From: an uncultured Calothrix sp.
GTDB lineage: Bacteria; Cyanobacteriota; Cyanobacteriia; Cyanobacteriales; Nostocaceae
NCBI GenBank assembly: GCA_937973965.1
Contig: CALJJQ010000005.1
Span: forward strand, 62,001 to 126,000
Length of the DNA: 64,000 bases
Reading direction: 5' to 3'
Shown: piece after piece, positions 9,715 through 18,880 of the stretch
Numbering within the stretch: the first letter of the stretch is position 1
Layout: each line of letters starts with the position of its first letter
Translations under genes and position numbers: made by a program
The notes under the pieces: generated by a model
Database searches by the model: none
Told to the model about the DNA's origin: nothing
Seen by the model: the letters and a program-made list of their open reading frames with translations, nothing else

Positions 9715-12700
9715 AAACAACACAATTAAGAATGAGATTATTGAAGAAGTTAAATATCAGCTTGTTAAATCAAGGCTTTACAAAACATGATATTTCCCCA
9801 GCTATGGTTCAGTCGCTAATTAGTTGCCGCCATTCTGGGGGATTATTGTCAACAGTGATGGCGATACCTTTAGTAAGCTTCGCTAACGCATTGCCATTGA
9901 TAATTGGGTTGAGGGTGTTATCGGCGGATAGTGCCATTGCTGCCACCTTTTCTACGTTGAATCCGGGAAGGGATGATTCCCAATTAGTAGCTCAAATAGG
10001 CGATGGATTACCAGAGGAAACCTCTCCCACACCAGTAATTCCTTCTTCTGGGGAAAACAGGGACAATCCGGAAAATCCCAGCAATTCCCTTGGGGATAAA
10101 ACTCTGAAGTTAGATATTTCTCCGGTAGGAGACCCCCGTGTTCAAGCAGATGGTCGGTCGCGAATTCAACTGCGGGGGGAAATCACTGACCAACAGGGAA
10201 ACCCAATTAACAAAGACGTGGTGGTGACACTAACAACCAGTGCGGGAAAATTCATCGGTGCAGACCAGAACCGGGATCAACCAGGATTTCAAGTGATTGC
10301 CCGTGATGGGGAATTTTTAGTCACATTGCAAGCAGATACCCAACCCCAACAGGTACGTATCCGAGCTGCGGTGGATCGAGTTCGCAATCGGGCCACATCC
10401 CCCCTGCGTCCGGGTATCGGTACTAATGAACCCTTCCCCCAACAAACGGACACATCCCTGATGGAAAAACTCACTGGTGATAATCCGATTGAAGCCTATA
10501 CCCAGGTTGAATTTGTCACCAATTTGCGTCCTTCCCTCGCGACGGGGATAATCAATTTGCGGATTGGTGCGGGGGGTACAGATTATTATGGCAGTTTCCG
10601 GGATTTTCTCAACCCCGACAAAATCAACGACGGCACAACAGTGGACTTAAAGGCATCCGTTTTTGCCACGGGAACGGTGGGTGAATGGTTATTCACCGGT
10701 GCATTCAACAGTTATCGACCCTTGAATCAGGATTGTGAAGGACGAAATCGTCTGTTTGGCACACTACAATTTTGTGAACAACAGTATCCGGTGTATGGTG
10801 ACAGTTCTACCTTTACCCAGACCACACCCTCCATTGATAGTTTCTATGCCAGATTGGAACGGACACCGAAAATTCCCGGAGCAGACCCAGATTATGTTAT
10901 GTGGGGAGATTTTCATACCCAGGAATTTTCCCGACCATCCCAGTTGTTTTCTGGTACATCGCGACAATTGCATGGTTTGAAGTTGAACTACAACTTGGGA
11001 GCATTACAATTTACGGGGATGTATGCCAACAATATTGAAGGGTTTGAACGGGATACCTTTGTGCCCAATGGTACAAGCGGTAATTATTTCCTGTCCAAAC
11101 GGTTGTTAGTACCGGGTAGCGAAACCGTATATTTGGAGACTGAGGAAATTAACCGACCGGGGACAGTAATTGAACGGGTGCCATTGTACCGCGATCGCGA
11201 TTACGAAATTGATTATGACCGGGGGACGCTGCTATTTCGCCGTCCGATTCAAGCCACTGAACTAAACCCCTTTGGTAAAACCTTGGTGCGGCGGATTGTG
11301 GTGAGTTACCAAAATGAAGGGGGGGGAGATGGACAGTTGTATGCCGGGAGATTGCAATACAATATCTCTCCCCGGATAGATGCCCAATCTTTTGTTGCCG
11401 GCAGCTATTTGCAGGAAAATCGGGGTGATCGGGAATTTCAGTTGTATGGTGCAGACTTTTTGCTTTCACTAGGCAACAACGCCAAAATTACCGGAGAATT
11501 TGCCCGTTCCCGCAACGAATTAGAAACGGGACAAACGCTAGATGGAAATGCCTATCGTTTAGAAGCGATCGCTCGATTTAATGATAATCTATTTGCCGAA
11601 GGCTACTATCGCGCCGTAGAGCCAAATTTCGCCAATAATGCCACCTATAGTTTTGCCCCCGGACAAACCCGCTACGGCGCATCCCTCGCAGCACGTTTAA
11701 CCCAAACTACCACCTTTAATATTGGCTACGACTTTGAAGAAAACTATGGTACAGCCCCCAGTCGGGTTGTAGATTTCTTTGACCTGTTTGATCCCCGTCC
11801 CCAAGCTCGTCCAGGGGAAGCTGTGAATAACAAGTTACAAACATGGAGGGTAGGAATATTACAAAAATTAGGCACAGGAGACAGGTCGCCAGAATTCGGT
11901 TTGGAGTATGTTAACCGCAGTCGGGAAGACAGGGTAAGTGATACTTTTAATGGTGATGCTAGTCAATTGGTATCACGGTTAAAGGTACCAGTGACAGAAT
12001 CATTATTGTTTCAAGCCCAAAATGAATTAAACTTGGGAGGTCGAGACCCCCTGTATCCTAATCGCACCACCTTCGGCTTAGATTGGCAAGCCTACCCTGG
12101 GGTGACGTTTCGATTAGCCCACCAATTCTTCGATGACAGTGAATTAATACCCGGTAATTCGATTACAACTTTGGATACTCTAATTGACCATCGTTTCAGC
12201 GAAAATACGGCTTTGACCGGGCGTTATTCCGTCCTATCAGCATACAACGGACTACAAGGACAGGGGGCAGTCGGACTGAATCACAAATGGGCGATCGCTC
12301 CTGGTTTAAGGGTGAATTTAGGTTATGAATATGTATTCCGCAACCTGTTCAATGCCACTGCGGCAGGTCCTCGATTTGAACAATATTACGCCGTTGGTCA
12401 AACCGCATCCTCCCTAGGACTATTTTCTGGTTCGGTGTACAGTCTGGGGTTGGAGTATACCGATAATCCTAACCTCCAAGCCAGTGCCAGATTTGAATAC
12501 CGGGATGGGGACGAAGGGGATAATCTGGTGGTAAGTGCGGCTGCTGCGGGGAAAATATCGCCTGCTTTAACAGCTTTGGTGCGCTATCAACAAGCAGGTG
12601 GGGCAAATGTGTTTTTACCGACGAATGCAGGGATTGATGTGGCAGGAGTGCGGTTCCAGGAATTGGGGGACACCGTTAACTTGAAGGTGGGATTAGCCTA

Positions 12701-13700
12701 TCGAGACCCGACCAACGATAAATTTAATGCCCTGTTGAAATACGAATATCGACAAAACTTTGATTTGACCCCCGAAAGTCAGTTTACGGGTAGTACATCC
12801 ACAGGTAATGTGTTCTCCTTAGAAGGGATTTATGCTCCGAATTGGCGCTGGGAATTTTACGGTAAGTATGCACTGCGTAACGGAGTGACTTTCTTTGGTG
12901 GCGATCGCTTTGATGGGACTGTGAATTTGGCCCAGTTGCGAGCGAGTTACAAGTTGGGATACCGCAACGATTTAGCAGTGGAAGGTCGCTGGATTGGTCA
13001 AAATTCTAACAACAGTGGCAATTACGATGAATATGGGATTGCGGTGGAAACCGGTTATTATTTGACTCCCGATTTGCGGTTGGGAGTGGGGTACGCCTTT
13101 GGTAGTGTGGATGACCGGGATTTCAGTGGTTATCGCTCCCAGGGTGGACTATATATGAATATCAGCCTGAAATTGAATGAATTATTGGGTGGATTCGGCT
13201 TACAAAAACCTGTACCTAGGCAGCAACAAGAGTCGGTAATTCAACCCGTCAGTCAAGTTGAATCTAACACTTTAGAGTCATTGAAGCATGGAGAGATTCA
13301 AAGCCACCTCGGTAGTGAAGCCAGTAATAATGATAACCAGTTATTAATGAATTTACCGGAGCCAAATCCCCAGGCGGAAGCGAATCCCCCCCAAACAGAG
13401 AATACATCAACCGGATTACAACCGGAATCCCATCGTCCTACTCCAGTGGTTAATCAAGATATACACCCATCCGCTCCAGAATCGCAACGTGAATTAATCA
13501 ATCGTTTGCGGGGAGAAAACTTCCAACCTGCTCCCAGTAGTGAAGTAAGAGAAGGAAAATTGTCAAGCCCCCCAGGGGATGATTTGGTAGATAATTCCCA
13601 AACATCGCCACAGCAGAGCCGAGCCAATTCCCAACAAGAACTAATTAAACGGTTGCGTCAACAGCAAGTTGGGGCAAAAACCACCGCTAAAGAGGAGTGA
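9711..13700 (+). CDS. Large outer-membrane beta-barrel-like protein with N-terminal Ig-like (invasin-type) domain
   Basis: 1329 residues. A long N-terminal region holds a hydrophobic export segment (about 45-77, ending near SAIAATF). Next comes an invasin/Big_1-like Ig domain (about 126-215: VGDPRVQADGRSRIQLRGEI, TDQQGNPINKDVVVTLTTSA). From about 245 to 1160 the sequence alternates aromatic and polar residues in many strand-turn-strand units (YGSFRDF, FNIGYDFEENYG, LRLGVGYAFGS), as in outer-membrane barrels. A block around 475-515 (RDRDYEIDYDRGTLLFRRPI) resembles a linker motif seen in very large barrels such as SprA; that is a resemblance, not an identification. The last 160 residues are low-complexity and carry two copies of a QELIxRLR motif. 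It is not a TonB-dependent receptor by any plug-domain motif I can see. Confidence 0.7.
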   Translation: MKTTQLRMRLLKKLNISLLNQGFTKHDISPAMVQSLISCRHSGGLLSTVMAIPLVSFANALPLIIGLRVLSADSAIAATFSTLNPGRDDSQLVAQIGDGLPEETSPTPVIPSSGENRDNPENPSNSLGDKTLKLDISPVGDPRVQADGRSRIQLRGEITDQQGNPINKDVVVTLTTSAGKFIGADQNRDQPGFQVIARDGEFLVTLQADTQPQQVRIRAAVDRVRNRATSPLRPGIGTNEPFPQQTDTSLMEKLTGDNPIEAYTQVEFVTNLRPSLATGIINLRIGAGGTDYYGSFRDFLNPDKINDGTTVDLKASVFATGTVGEWLFTGAFNSYRPLNQDCEGRNRLFGTLQFCEQQYPVYGDSSTFTQTTPSIDSFYARLERTPKIPGADPDYVMWGDFHTQEFSRPSQLFSGTSRQLHGLKLNYNLGALQFTGMYANNIEGFERDTFVPNGTSGNYFLSKRLLVPGSETVYLETEEINRPGTVIERVPLYRDRDYEIDYDRGTLLFRRPIQATELNPFGKTLVRRIVVSYQNEGGGDGQLYAGRLQYNISPRIDAQSFVAGSYLQENRGDREFQLYGADFLLSLGNNAKITGEFARSRNELETGQTLDGNAYRLEAIARFNDNLFAEGYYRAVEPNFANNATYSFAPGQTRYGASLAARLTQTTTFNIGYDFEENYGTAPSRVVDFFDLFDPRPQARPGEAVNNKLQTWRVGILQKLGTGDRSPEFGLEYVNRSREDRVSDTFNGDASQLVSRLKVPVTESLLFQAQNELNLGGRDPLYPNRTTFGLDWQAYPGVTFRLAHQFFDDSELIPGNSITTLDTLIDHRFSENTALTGRYSVLSAYNGLQGQGAVGLNHKWAIAPGLRVNLGYEYVFRNLFNATAAGPRFEQYYAVGQTASSLGLFSGSVYSLGLEYTDNPNLQASARFEYRDGDEGDNLVVSAAAAGKISPALTALVRYQQAGGANVFLPTNAGIDVAGVRFQELGDTVNLKVGLAYRDPTNDKFNALLKYEYRQNFDLTPESQFTGSTSTGNVFSLEGIYAPNWRWEFYGKYALRNGVTFFGGDRFDGTVNLAQLRASYKLGYRNDLAVEGRWIGQNSNNSGNYDEYGIAVETGYYLTPDLRLGVGYAFGSVDDRDFSGYRSQGGLYMNISLKLNELLGGFGLQKPVPRQQQESVIQPVSQVESNTLESLKHGEIQSHLGSEASNNDNQLLMNLPEPNPQAEANPPQTENTSTGLQPESHRPTPVVNQDIHPSAPESQRELINRLRGENFQPAPSSEVREGKLSSPPGDDLVDNSQTSPQQSRANSQQELIKRLRQQQVGAKTTAKEE

Positions 13701-13715
13701 GGAGTCGAGATTGAT

Positions 13716-15998
13716 ATGTCTAAATTGAATGTGGGATGGTTGTCAAAGTGGAAATTTCGGGAGGGAGGTTTTGGGCAAAATCAAGCAAAATTAGCCAAAA
13801 AATCACTCCTGTTGCCAATTTATTTGTTGCCAATCAGTGGTATATTCGCAGCTAATTCTGGGGTTAATGCCCAGACACCGCCAGCTATCCGGGTAATTGT
13901 CAACTCTAACCAGGATGGGGAGGTGACAGCAGATGAGAAAATGACCCTGCGGGAAGCGATTGAGTTGGTGAATGGGACATTAAAAGTAGAGCAACTTAGT
14001 CCCCAGGAACAAGCCCAAGTTCAACCCCTGACGGGAACAGGAAGTCGAATCGAGTTTAATTTACCCAGTGGGGAGACAACTATCCAACTGCAAAAGATTT
14101 TGCCCGATTTAGTAGCCACCGGGTTAACAATTGATGGGACAACCCAACCCGGATACGACCCAAATACATCTGCAACTGCGGAGATTTTTATTCCCGTTCC
14201 GGTAGTGACAATTACCCCAAAACTAGGAACAGAAATATTTCGTGGTTTGACAGTGACAGCCGATGGGATTACCATCCGGGGTTTGAATTTATACGGCTTT
14301 AACGCCAGTGCCATTAAACAGCAACTGGGTAACTTGTTAATTTATGATGGGATTCCCAAACCCGTCACCCTGACCACACCACCGGGGGATATTGTGGTTG
14401 CTCATCGTTTACCACCCCCAGATATTAGCCGTCAACGACCCCCCAGTAGTAATTCACCCTTCCGCGATCGCGATGTCCCCCCCCAAAATGTAGTAATTGA
14501 GAATAACTGGTTAGGGTTGACCAGGGAGCAAAAAATGCCGATGGAAAACTCGGCTTTTGGTGTTTATGTGTTTAATTCTAAGGGAACTACAATTCGTCGT
14601 AACCGGATTGATTTCCAGGAAGGAAGTGGGATAATTACCTCTGTACGGGCGGAAAATACGAATATTAGTCAAAATATACTGATTGGGAATGGCATGGCAG
14701 GAATGCCAGATGCTGTGCGCTTAGAGGGGATTGTCAATAATTCCCAACTGACGGGGAATTTAATTTGTGCTAACGATGGGGCGGGGGTGTATCTATTTAA
14801 ACCTGAAGGTCGGGTGAGATTAGAAAATAATAAAATTACCTACAACGGTCGCAGATTACGTAGAGCAGCCGTGTATGTGATGGGTAGCAACCATGAAATT
14901 ATCGGCAATGAAATCGATAATCAGACTGGTCCCGGTGTGGTGGTATCCGCCTTTCCGGAACATAATCGAGGAATAAGCAACTCAGCCATCGGTAATATTA
15001 TCCGCAACAATAGATTTGCCATGTTGGAAGGGTTAAGTATCGATTTAAACACCTTCCGTAATTTAGATGTGCGGGACTTTCAGAAAGGGGATGGTCCTAA
15101 CCCCCAACGGGATTCAGGTAATCGCCGTCTAGATACGGGAAATGGGGCAGTCAATGCACCTGTATTTACCAGTCGTCGATTGATACCCAACGGCGGAAGC
15201 GTCACCATCGCCGGAAAAGCCGACCCAGGGGCAGAAATAGCCATTTATCGCTTAGGAGACTATCAACGGGGTCGAGAAGCAATTTACGACTACGGCTATG
15301 GAGCCTTGAGTGAACCATTGACCGTAATTACCGCCGGGTCTGATGGAAAATTTAGTACTACATTGAATAATCTTAACCAAGGGGATGTAGTCAGCGCGAT
15401 CGCCACCGACCCTAAATATGGAACATCAGAACCAGCCGTTGCCGCCATCGTCGGTACAGAAGCAATCCCCAACGTCAAACCCGATTCCCGTCCCCAGCCA
15501 ATTCAACCACCCCAATGTGTCACCCCACCCGCACCACCACCGCCACCGGAACCCCCCGCACCCCCACCACCACCGGAAACAATTCGACTACGCGTTCCCA
15601 ACAACATTCACTTTGCCTTTGATCGCTCCTTTATTAGCGATCGCAGCGCTCAGGTATTAAACCAGATAGCCGCAGTATTACGCCAGTATCCCACCATTGT
15701 GATTGAAATCCAAGGACACACCGACCCACGGGGAACGGATGCGTATAACTTGGCACTGGGAAGAAGAAGGGCCCTAGCCGCACGTAATTATTTATTACGG
15801 CAAGGAATAGGACCGGAGCGGATGACGATTCGCTCATTGGGAGAAAGGGTACGTAGAAATCCTGGGACTACAGGCATTCTCAACTATGCCCGCGATCGCC
15901 GAGTAGAAATCATCTTTAGGGATATCCGCGGAGTGGAAATCATCATCGAAAGTCAGGAATCAGACCTACAACTTGAAGGGGACCCCTTGAAACGTTAA
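13716..15998 (+). CDS. Beta-helix protein with C-terminal OmpA peptidoglycan-binding domain
   Basis: 760 residues. A signal segment (LLPIYLLPISGIFAANSGVN, ending before AQTPP) is followed by a CSLREA-like N-terminal motif (MTLREAIELVNG). A right-handed beta-helix with NosD-like repeats covers about 165-485 (TIRRNRIDF, NISQNILIGNG). Then come an Ig-like/carrier domain (about 490-590), a proline-rich linker (about 600-622) and an OmpA_C domain (about 628-735: HFAFDRSFISDRS, GHTDPRGTDAYNLALGRRRA). The Asp and Arg that bind diaminopimelate in OmpA-type domains are present, so it should tether an outer-membrane or surface structure to peptidoglycan. It starts 15 bases after the barrel gene, with GAGGAGTGAGGAG just upstream of the ATG. 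Confidence 0.8.
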   Translation: MSKLNVGWLSKWKFREGGFGQNQAKLAKKSLLLPIYLLPISGIFAANSGVNAQTPPAIRVIVNSNQDGEVTADEKMTLREAIELVNGTLKVEQLSPQEQAQVQPLTGTGSRIEFNLPSGETTIQLQKILPDLVATGLTIDGTTQPGYDPNTSATAEIFIPVPVVTITPKLGTEIFRGLTVTADGITIRGLNLYGFNASAIKQQLGNLLIYDGIPKPVTLTTPPGDIVVAHRLPPPDISRQRPPSSNSPFRDRDVPPQNVVIENNWLGLTREQKMPMENSAFGVYVFNSKGTTIRRNRIDFQEGSGIITSVRAENTNISQNILIGNGMAGMPDAVRLEGIVNNSQLTGNLICANDGAGVYLFKPEGRVRLENNKITYNGRRLRRAAVYVMGSNHEIIGNEIDNQTGPGVVVSAFPEHNRGISNSAIGNIIRNNRFAMLEGLSIDLNTFRNLDVRDFQKGDGPNPQRDSGNRRLDTGNGAVNAPVFTSRRLIPNGGSVTIAGKADPGAEIAIYRLGDYQRGREAIYDYGYGALSEPLTVITAGSDGKFSTTLNNLNQGDVVSAIATDPKYGTSEPAVAAIVGTEAIPNVKPDSRPQPIQPPQCVTPPAPPPPPEPPAPPPPPETIRLRVPNNIHFAFDRSFISDRSAQVLNQIAAVLRQYPTIVIEIQGHTDPRGTDAYNLALGRRRALAARNYLLRQGIGPERMTIRSLGERVRRNPGTTGILNYARDRRVEIIFRDIRGVEIIIESQESDLQLEGDPLKR

Positions 15999-16096
15999 GC
16001 CGATTCCATAAATTCTCGTGTTTAGGTGGAGATAGCTGAACCACAATCGGTTATTTCATGCCGATAAACCGATAAAAAAATGTTTGCAACACCTAT

Positions 16097-16119
16097 GAGA
16101 CGTAGCCATGCTACGTCTC
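16097..16119. repeat. Dispersed hairpin repeat, CGTAGC-core type
   Basis: Perfect 10-bp stem GAGACGTAGC / GCTACGTCTC around the loop CAT, in the 152-base gap between the OmpA gene and the next SdrD-like gene. It belongs to the dispersed GAGACG...CGTCTC family and might attenuate read-through into the last gene of the cluster. Confidence 0.7.
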
Positions 16120-16150
16120 TACAAACCGTTAAATCCAAAATCTAAAATCC

Positions 16151-17770
16151 ATGAAATTCCTATTAAAACGACTATATTCCCCCTCAGGATGGAAACGAAA
16201 ATCCGCCCCAGTTCCTAACTATGTAAACTTACTATGGCGGTATACTTTAACTGGATTAATCTGGACATTACCATCCCTATCCCTAATTAGTTTGACAAAT
16301 AGGAATAGTGCGATCGCCCAAACTACACCCCCCTCCTGTCCCGTCGGAACCCAACCCAGCAGAATCAACCTCATACCCGGTACTTTTGAGGAAACCAACG
16401 GTCGCACCTTCACCACAGAAGGAGGAGAAGTTAGCGCCACATTCCGCTTCCGGGAAACTCTTTCCGGTCGAGTCATCGATCGACAAGAAAGCCGTATTAC
16501 CCCCGGTGTGTATGGAGGATTACCTGGTCCCAACCTCTTTTGGAATATTGGTCTTGAAAAAACCCCCGCACCAGTAGGGGAAAGCGCAACCCTCACCATT
16601 GAATTCAACCAATCCGTCACCCTCGCTTCTCCCCTCCTCATCCTTGATATTGACCGCGACGGTGAAAGGGATGTGGGTTTCACCTATCAAGACCGCGTTA
16701 CCATCACCGCAACCAATAACGGTTCCCCCGTCAACGTCACCCTCCGTTCCCTGGGAACAACCACCAGAATTGAAGGTAATCGAGCTGTTGGTATCAACGA
16801 GAACTCATTTCCTGACCGTCCCGATGGGAATATTTCCGTCACCCCAGCAGGACCAGTTTCCCAAATACAAATTCTCTACGAACCAGGAACGGAATTCGGG
16901 CCACCCCTACAAGACGAAAGTATTGGTTTGCATCCTTTTAGTGTTTGTATTCCCAGTCCCAGGGGAGCAATCGGTGATACGGTGTATAATGACTTAGATG
17001 GGGATGGAACCCAAGATGCCAACGAACCCGGTTTACCCGGAGTCACCGTTAGATTGATTGGTGCAGGGGAGGATAACGTATTTGGCACTGATGACGATAT
17101 TCAGCTCACTACCACCACCGACGAAAACGGTAAATATCAATTTCGGGACTTATTAGCAGGTCAATATCGCGTTAGCGTTCCCAACCCCCCCAGTAGATTT
17201 TCCCCCACCCAAGCCTTCAACGAAGTTCTCAATCTTGCTCCCGGTCAAATTTTTAACGACGCAGACTTTGGTTTTCGTCGTACTGTCGTTGAAGCAGAAG
17301 AAACACCCAATATCCGTGTGATTAAACGTATTACCAATGCCCTTCGCAATGGACAACCCTTACCCGTAGCCAATTTCAACAGCTTTAATCCAGATGGAAG
17401 CAGCGACAACGATAACCAGTTACCCGGTCAAGAACGATTCGTCGGTGTTCCTCGAATTGAAACCCCACTACAAAGTGGTGACGAAATAGAATATACAATT
17501 TACTTCCTCTCCGAAGGTGGTGCAGATTTGCAAAATACCCGTTTTTGTGACCCCATACCAACGGGTACAACCTTCATTAACAACAGTATTACCGTGAGCG
17601 GTGCAGGTAGTGATGCTCAACCCCCTCGGTACTTTACACCCCTAGCTCCCCTCGATGGTTTTGCGGATATCTGTGGTGCTAATAACAGCAACGGGGCTGT
17701 AGTTACTAGTTTGGGTACAATTTCCCCCAATAGCTTTGGTTTCGTCCGCTTCCGGGTAAGGATTAACTGA
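16151..17770 (+). CDS. Secreted SdrD-B-like and DUF11-like domain protein
   Basis: 539 residues. The N-terminus has a long signal sequence (membrane segment about 31-50, cleavage probably after SAIAQ). The part from 60 to 260 is a beta-rich domain without a name I can give. An SdrD-B domain follows (about 270-378: IGDTVYNDLDGDGTQDANEP, TTTDENGKYQFRDLLAGQYR) with the Asp-rich calcium-binding loop DLDGDGTQDANE. The C-terminal part (about 385-539, SGDEIEYTIYFLSEGGADLQ) is DUF11-like. There is no membrane anchor or sorting signal. It shares architecture with the first gene of the cluster and lies 152 bases after the OmpA gene, so it is probably part of the same functional unit. Confidence 0.75.
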   Translation: MKFLLKRLYSPSGWKRKSAPVPNYVNLLWRYTLTGLIWTLPSLSLISLTNRNSAIAQTTPPSCPVGTQPSRINLIPGTFEETNGRTFTTEGGEVSATFRFRETLSGRVIDRQESRITPGVYGGLPGPNLFWNIGLEKTPAPVGESATLTIEFNQSVTLASPLLILDIDRDGERDVGFTYQDRVTITATNNGSPVNVTLRSLGTTTRIEGNRAVGINENSFPDRPDGNISVTPAGPVSQIQILYEPGTEFGPPLQDESIGLHPFSVCIPSPRGAIGDTVYNDLDGDGTQDANEPGLPGVTVRLIGAGEDNVFGTDDDIQLTTTTDENGKYQFRDLLAGQYRVSVPNPPSRFSPTQAFNEVLNLAPGQIFNDADFGFRRTVVEAEETPNIRVIKRITNALRNGQPLPVANFNSFNPDGSSDNDNQLPGQERFVGVPRIETPLQSGDEIEYTIYFLSEGGADLQNTRFCDPIPTGTTFINNSITVSGAGSDAQPPRYFTPLAPLDGFADICGANNSNGAVVTSLGTISPNSFGFVRFRVRIN

Positions 17771-17778
17771 CGCAAACA

Positions 17779-17807
17779 GTAGAGACGACCCGACGGGTCG
17801 TCTCTAC
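17779..17807. terminator. Hairpin between convergent genes (dispersed repeat, CGACCC-core type)
   Basis: Perfect 13-bp stem GTAGAGACGACCC / GGGTCGTCTCTAC with the loop GAC, followed by TTT. It lies 9 bases after the stop of the cluster's last gene and 24 bases before the stop of the convergent gene, so it can serve as a terminator for both strands. It is also a member of the dispersed palindrome family. Confidence 0.6.
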
Positions 17808-17830
17808 TTTCCGCAAAATCCAAAATGGAA

Positions 17831-18328
17831 TTACTTTTTCTCTGTAATTGTAATTGTGTAGGGAAGATAATTATCCTTTTTATAGGAACCGACCCAAATC
17901 TGATAGGTTCCTTGTAACCACTCACCGACAATTCCTGGATTTTTGCCTTCAAAATCATCATTGCACCAGCTACCACCAGGACCACGCACAATCAAGGCTG
18001 TATCTTGAGGACTTTGAACCTGTAACTTCAGGTAATCAAACTTGCTGGTCAAATTTAGTGTATGTCCTGGCTTTTCATCAAAATAACCAGTACAAGGACC
18101 TGTGGGGGTATCTGCACGTCCTGCAATTCGCTCTCCGGGAATCGAACCTCCACTCATCCCCCTCACCGTTAAAGGGTCGGGTGAAAATTTGTTACCTATA
18201 GTAATATCGCCAAATATGGGTGGGGTGGACTGGTCAGCTTTGGCTGTTTCAATGGTTGTTAGTAGGCAAATAGAACTCAATATTAAGCAAAATATGTTGA
18301 TTTTTGGTTTGAACACAGTAACTAGCAT
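17831..18328 (-). CDS. Small secreted protein, pre-peptidase-like beta domain
   Basis: 165 residues. Signal peptide at about 11-31 (FCLILSSICLLTTIETAKAD). The mature part contains paired cysteines (GPCTGYFDEK and GGSWCNDDFEGKNPG) and ends in GTYQIWVGSYKK...YTITITE, a pattern seen in bacterial pre-peptidase C-terminal-like jelly-roll domains. It has no catalytic motif. It lies convergent to the surface-protein cluster and may be another exported partner, but nothing proves a link. Confidence 0.6.
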   Translation of the reverse strand: MLVTVFKPKINIFCLILSSICLLTTIETAKADQSTPPIFGDITIGNKFSPDPLTVRGMSGGSIPGERIAGRADTPTGPCTGYFDEKPGHTLNLTSKFDYLKLQVQSPQDTALIVRGPGGSWCNDDFEGKNPGIVGEWLQGTYQIWVGSYKKDNYLPYTITITEKK

Positions 18329-18548
18329 TTAATCTCGTAATTTCATTTCATTAGTATATTTTTTCAGTGTGGTATATGACACTAATTTAACAACATAAGT
18401 TCCCGCTTTGGTAGTAATTGCTGATAAATCTTGCTGGAAAGGAGGGAGTGGGTATAGACACCACATGTCGCGTCTGTAGGGGAAGTAGGAATGAACTATT
18501 TAGATGCTTCCGTGGTATAGGCGTTATCGTGGAGTTAGTAATTATCAC

Positions 18549-18629
18549 ATAGGTTCTGAGGGGTTTGTAGTAGTGGCTCTAGTGTTGAAAAGTTTGGATA
18601 TAAAGCGCTACTACGTGCCTTTCTTTACT
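18549..18629. repeat. Dispersed element R2, copy 1
   Basis: About 80 bp sharing ATAGGTTC, GTAG, GCTCTAG, GAAAAG, ATAAAG and GCGCTACTACG...CCTTTCTTTAC in the same order with the segment at 47944-48024. Its ends are partly complementary, so it can fold back. No coding capacity. Confidence 0.55.
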
Positions 18630-18692
18630 CTTCAAAATTAATATGGTGGACCACTAATACATAGGGAATTATGGCAAAAAACTACTTGGAAA

Positions 18693-18738
18693 AAAATAAT
18701 TAAAAAATAAAAAGCCGACACCTGATAAAGGCAGTCGG
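18693..18738 (-). terminator. Intrinsic terminator after the caspase-like gene
   Basis: On the minus strand the transcript reads CCGACTGCC, a TTTATCA loop, GGTGTCGG and then CTTTTTATTTTTT, a GC-rich stem followed by a U-run. It lies about 140 bases past the stop of the caspase-fold gene. Confidence 0.65.
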
Positions 18739-18880
18739 TTGTTTTGTGTGTTCCCTATTAATGACTCGGCTAGAGTTCAGTTAGCTTTTATTATTTCCTT
18801 TTTATCCTGAGTGGGAAAGGATATAAATCATGGCATCCTGTGATTGTCATCACACCCTAATTGACGCAAAATGTGATTGC

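Noticed and set aside
9711-13700. TonB-dependent receptor identity for the large barrel
   Set aside because: No plug domain or TonB box is visible, and the N-terminus is an Ig-like domain instead.
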